From CAMAVH01 sp964628235 (GTDB taxonomy: Bacteria; Pseudomonadota; Alphaproteobacteria; SMXQ01), in NCBI GenBank assembly GCA_964628235.1, contig CAZVLU010000003.1, positions 1-64,000 on the forward strand: a stretch of 64,000 bases of DNA. Direction: 5' to 3'. Below the pieces are notes generated by a model. It searched no databases, had not been told where the DNA came from, and saw only the letters and a list, made by a program, of their open reading frames with translations. The translations under genes were made by a program, and so were the position numbers. Position 1 is the first letter of the stretch; each line of letters starts with the position of its first letter. Shown piece after piece: positions 62,614 to 64,000 of the stretch.

Positions 62614-64000
62614 GTGTTACCCATGCGGTCTCGCCGATCCTCAAAAGCGCAACGCGCTTCAAGACACCGACCGGAGCCGACACGCTCCGCATCGGAAGCG
62701 TCTTGGCGCCTGAAGTCGCCGCCGCTCTCGCGGCGTCAGCTCTTGGCCAGCACCATCCTGGCAGGCGGTTTCGGCGGCGTGCTGTTGCCGGGGCTGTTGA
62801 TTTGCGCCCTGGCCGGCCAGGCCATGGCAAATCCGCAGAACGGCACCGTCGCCAGCGGCCAAGCCGTCATCGTGCAGACGACGCCACGCCGACTTGACGT
62901 CATTCAATCGAGCGACCGCGCCGTCATCAACTGGCAAAGCTTCAGCATCGGCGCCGGCGAACGCACCCATTTCCAGCAGCCTTCGGCCAGCTCGGTCACG
63001 CTCAATCGCGTCACTGGCGTCGATCCTTCGAGCATTCTCGGCCAGCTCTCGGCCAATGGACAGATCGTGTTGGTCAACCCGAACGGCGTCATGTTCGGTG
63101 CCGGCGCGAAGATCGATGTCGCTGGCTTGGTGGCGACGACGAGCAATATCCGCGACGGCGATTTCATGGCCGGACGGATGGATTTCACCATGCCGGGCAA
63201 CGCCAATGCGACGGTGACCAACGCCGGCGAGATCACTGTCGCCGAAGGTGGCCTTGTCGCCTTCGTGGCGCCGGGCGTCGCCAACAGCGGCGTGATCCAG
63301 GCGCGTCTCGGCCGTGTCGTCTTGGCCTCGGGACATAAATATACCGTCGATCTCTATGGCGACGGCTTGGTGTCCTTCGCGGTCGATGAAAGCGCTTTGA
63401 CGGCGCTTGATGCGTCCGGCGGCGCGGCGGTGGCGCGCGTCGTCAATGCCGGCCGCATCAGCGCGAACGGCGGGCGCATTCTGTTAACGGCCAGCAAGGC
63501 GCGCTCGGTCGTCGATCAGGCGATTAACATGTCGGGCGTCGTCGAGGCGCGCGCCGTCGTGCAGCGCGGCGGAGAAATCACGTTGCTCGGCGATGGCGAT
63601 GGTACAGTGGCAATGGCGGGCCTGCTCGATGCCAGCGGCCGCGGCGCCGGTCAGGTGGGCGGCACGGTTCAGGTGCTGGGCCAGCAAGTGGGCTTGTTCG
63701 ACGGCGCGCGGCTCGATGTCGCCGGCGATGTCGGCGGCGGCACGGCGCTGGTCGGCGGCGACTATAAGGGCCAGGGCGCGCCGCGTACCGCGACGAACGC
63801 CTACATGGCGCAGACAGCGCGCATTGATGCCGACGCCATCAGCACAGGCAACGGCGGCAAAGCCATCGTTTGGGCGGACAACTATACGCGCTTCGAGGGT
63901 GCGATCACCGCGCGCGGCGGCGTCGTGGCCGGAAATGGCGGTTTCGTCGAGACCTCGGGCAAGCAGAACCTCGACGCCACCGGCACAGTCGATGCGAGTG
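62614..64000 (+). CDS. TpsA filamentous-hemagglutinin-type exoprotein, N-terminal part (cut by window edge)
   Basis: The first 462 residues of a large two-partner-secreted protein that stays open to the window end. A long basic N-region followed by a hydrophobic stretch (GGVLLPGLLICALAGQAMA) forms an extended signal peptide. The TPS domain begins NPQNGTVASGQAVIVQTTPR. It carries the NPNGVMFG motif (NPNGI-type) and beta-helical GRISANGGRILLTASKA repeats. GTG at 62614 has GGGAG 7 bp upstream; ATG at 62623 is an alternative. The exoprotein may be an adhesin or a toxin, depending on the missing C-terminus. Confidence 0.92.
   Translation, partial: MLPMRSRRSSKAQRASRHRPEPTRSASEASWRLKSPPLSRRQLLASTILAGGFGGVLLPGLLICALAGQAMANPQNGTVASGQAVIVQTTPRRLDVIQSSDRAVINWQSFSIGAGERTHFQQPSASSVTLNRVTGVDPSSILGQLSANGQIVLVNPNGVMFGAGAKIDVAGLVATTSNIRDGDFMAGRMDFTMPGNANATVTNAGEITVAEGGLVAFVAPGVANSGVIQARLGRVVLASGHKYTVDLYGDGLVSFAVDESALTALDASGGAAVARVVNAGRISANGGRILLTASKARSVVDQAINMSGVVEARAVVQRGGEITLLGDGDGTVAMAGLLDASGRGAGQVGGTVQVLGQQVGLFDGARLDVAGDVGGGTALVGGDYKGQGAPRTATNAYMAQTARIDADAISTGNGGKAIVWADNYTRFEGAITARGGVVAGNGGFVETSGKQNLDATGTVDAS

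Overview
This 64 kb, GC-rich window has almost no repeats and looks like the chromosome of a free-living alphaproteobacterium, probably Hyphomicrobiales or Rhodospirillales. Evidence for this is a DUF3572 gene (an alphaproteobacterial family), ExoY/ExoP-like polysaccharide genes, several orphan Bug/TctC-type periplasmic binding proteins, and many molybdenum, flavin and Rieske oxidoreductases. I see no tRNA, rRNA, insertion sequence, phage gene or CRISPR array. Both ends cut through genes.

Layout. (1) 1-11.4 kb: a minus-strand run of a TPP-dependent decarboxylase-like enzyme, a DapA-like aldolase and a BisC/DMSO-reductase-like molybdoenzyme (cut by the left edge), with a divergent lone xanthine-dehydrogenase-type molybdenum subunit. 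A complete five-gene peptide/nickel-type ABC importer follows (binding protein, two permeases, two ATPases). This looks like an uptake-and-catabolism locus. (2) 11.7-23 kb: housekeeping and miscellaneous genes: two MFS transporters, a MarR regulator with a HI0933-type flavoprotein, MsrA, a periplasmic glycerophosphodiesterase, a tRNA-dihydrouridine synthase, a Bug binding protein, a divergent M20-family protein, RlpA and DUF3572. (3) 23-39.6 kb: a Wzx/Wzy-type exopolysaccharide locus: acyltransferase, orphan response regulator, outer-membrane barrel, short Wza-type lipoprotein, Wzy-like polymerase, GT4, ExoY-like initiating sugar transferase, flippase, ExoP-like tyrosine autokinase, three GT2 enzymes and a pyruvyltransferase-like protein. 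(4) 39.8-57.8 kb: an oxidative catabolism region with a second lone molybdenum subunit, an alpha/beta hydrolase, a Rieske oxygenase, two VOC proteins, a dienelactone hydrolase, a MmgE/PrpD plus ornithine-cyclodeaminase-like pair, LysR and GntR regulators, a TcuA-like flavoprotein, a TauD-type dioxygenase, a UbiD decarboxylase and two Bug binding proteins. (5) 58-64 kb: RecQ, a YchJ/SEC-C protein, and a two-partner secretion pair (TpsB complete, TpsA running off the right edge).

How they may work together. The exopolysaccharide genes cover priming, glycan assembly, flipping, polymerisation, length control and export. The export protein is very short and is translationally coupled to a separate outer-membrane barrel, which suggests a split translocon. 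The catabolic genes resemble pathways that take up carboxylated or aromatic compounds and hydroxylate, decarboxylate and hydrolyse them, but the substrates cannot be read from sequence. Three regulators (MarR, LysR, GntR) each have a clear inverted repeat in the adjacent promoter region, so probable operators can be placed. Functions are inferred from motifs read by eye; no database search was run.
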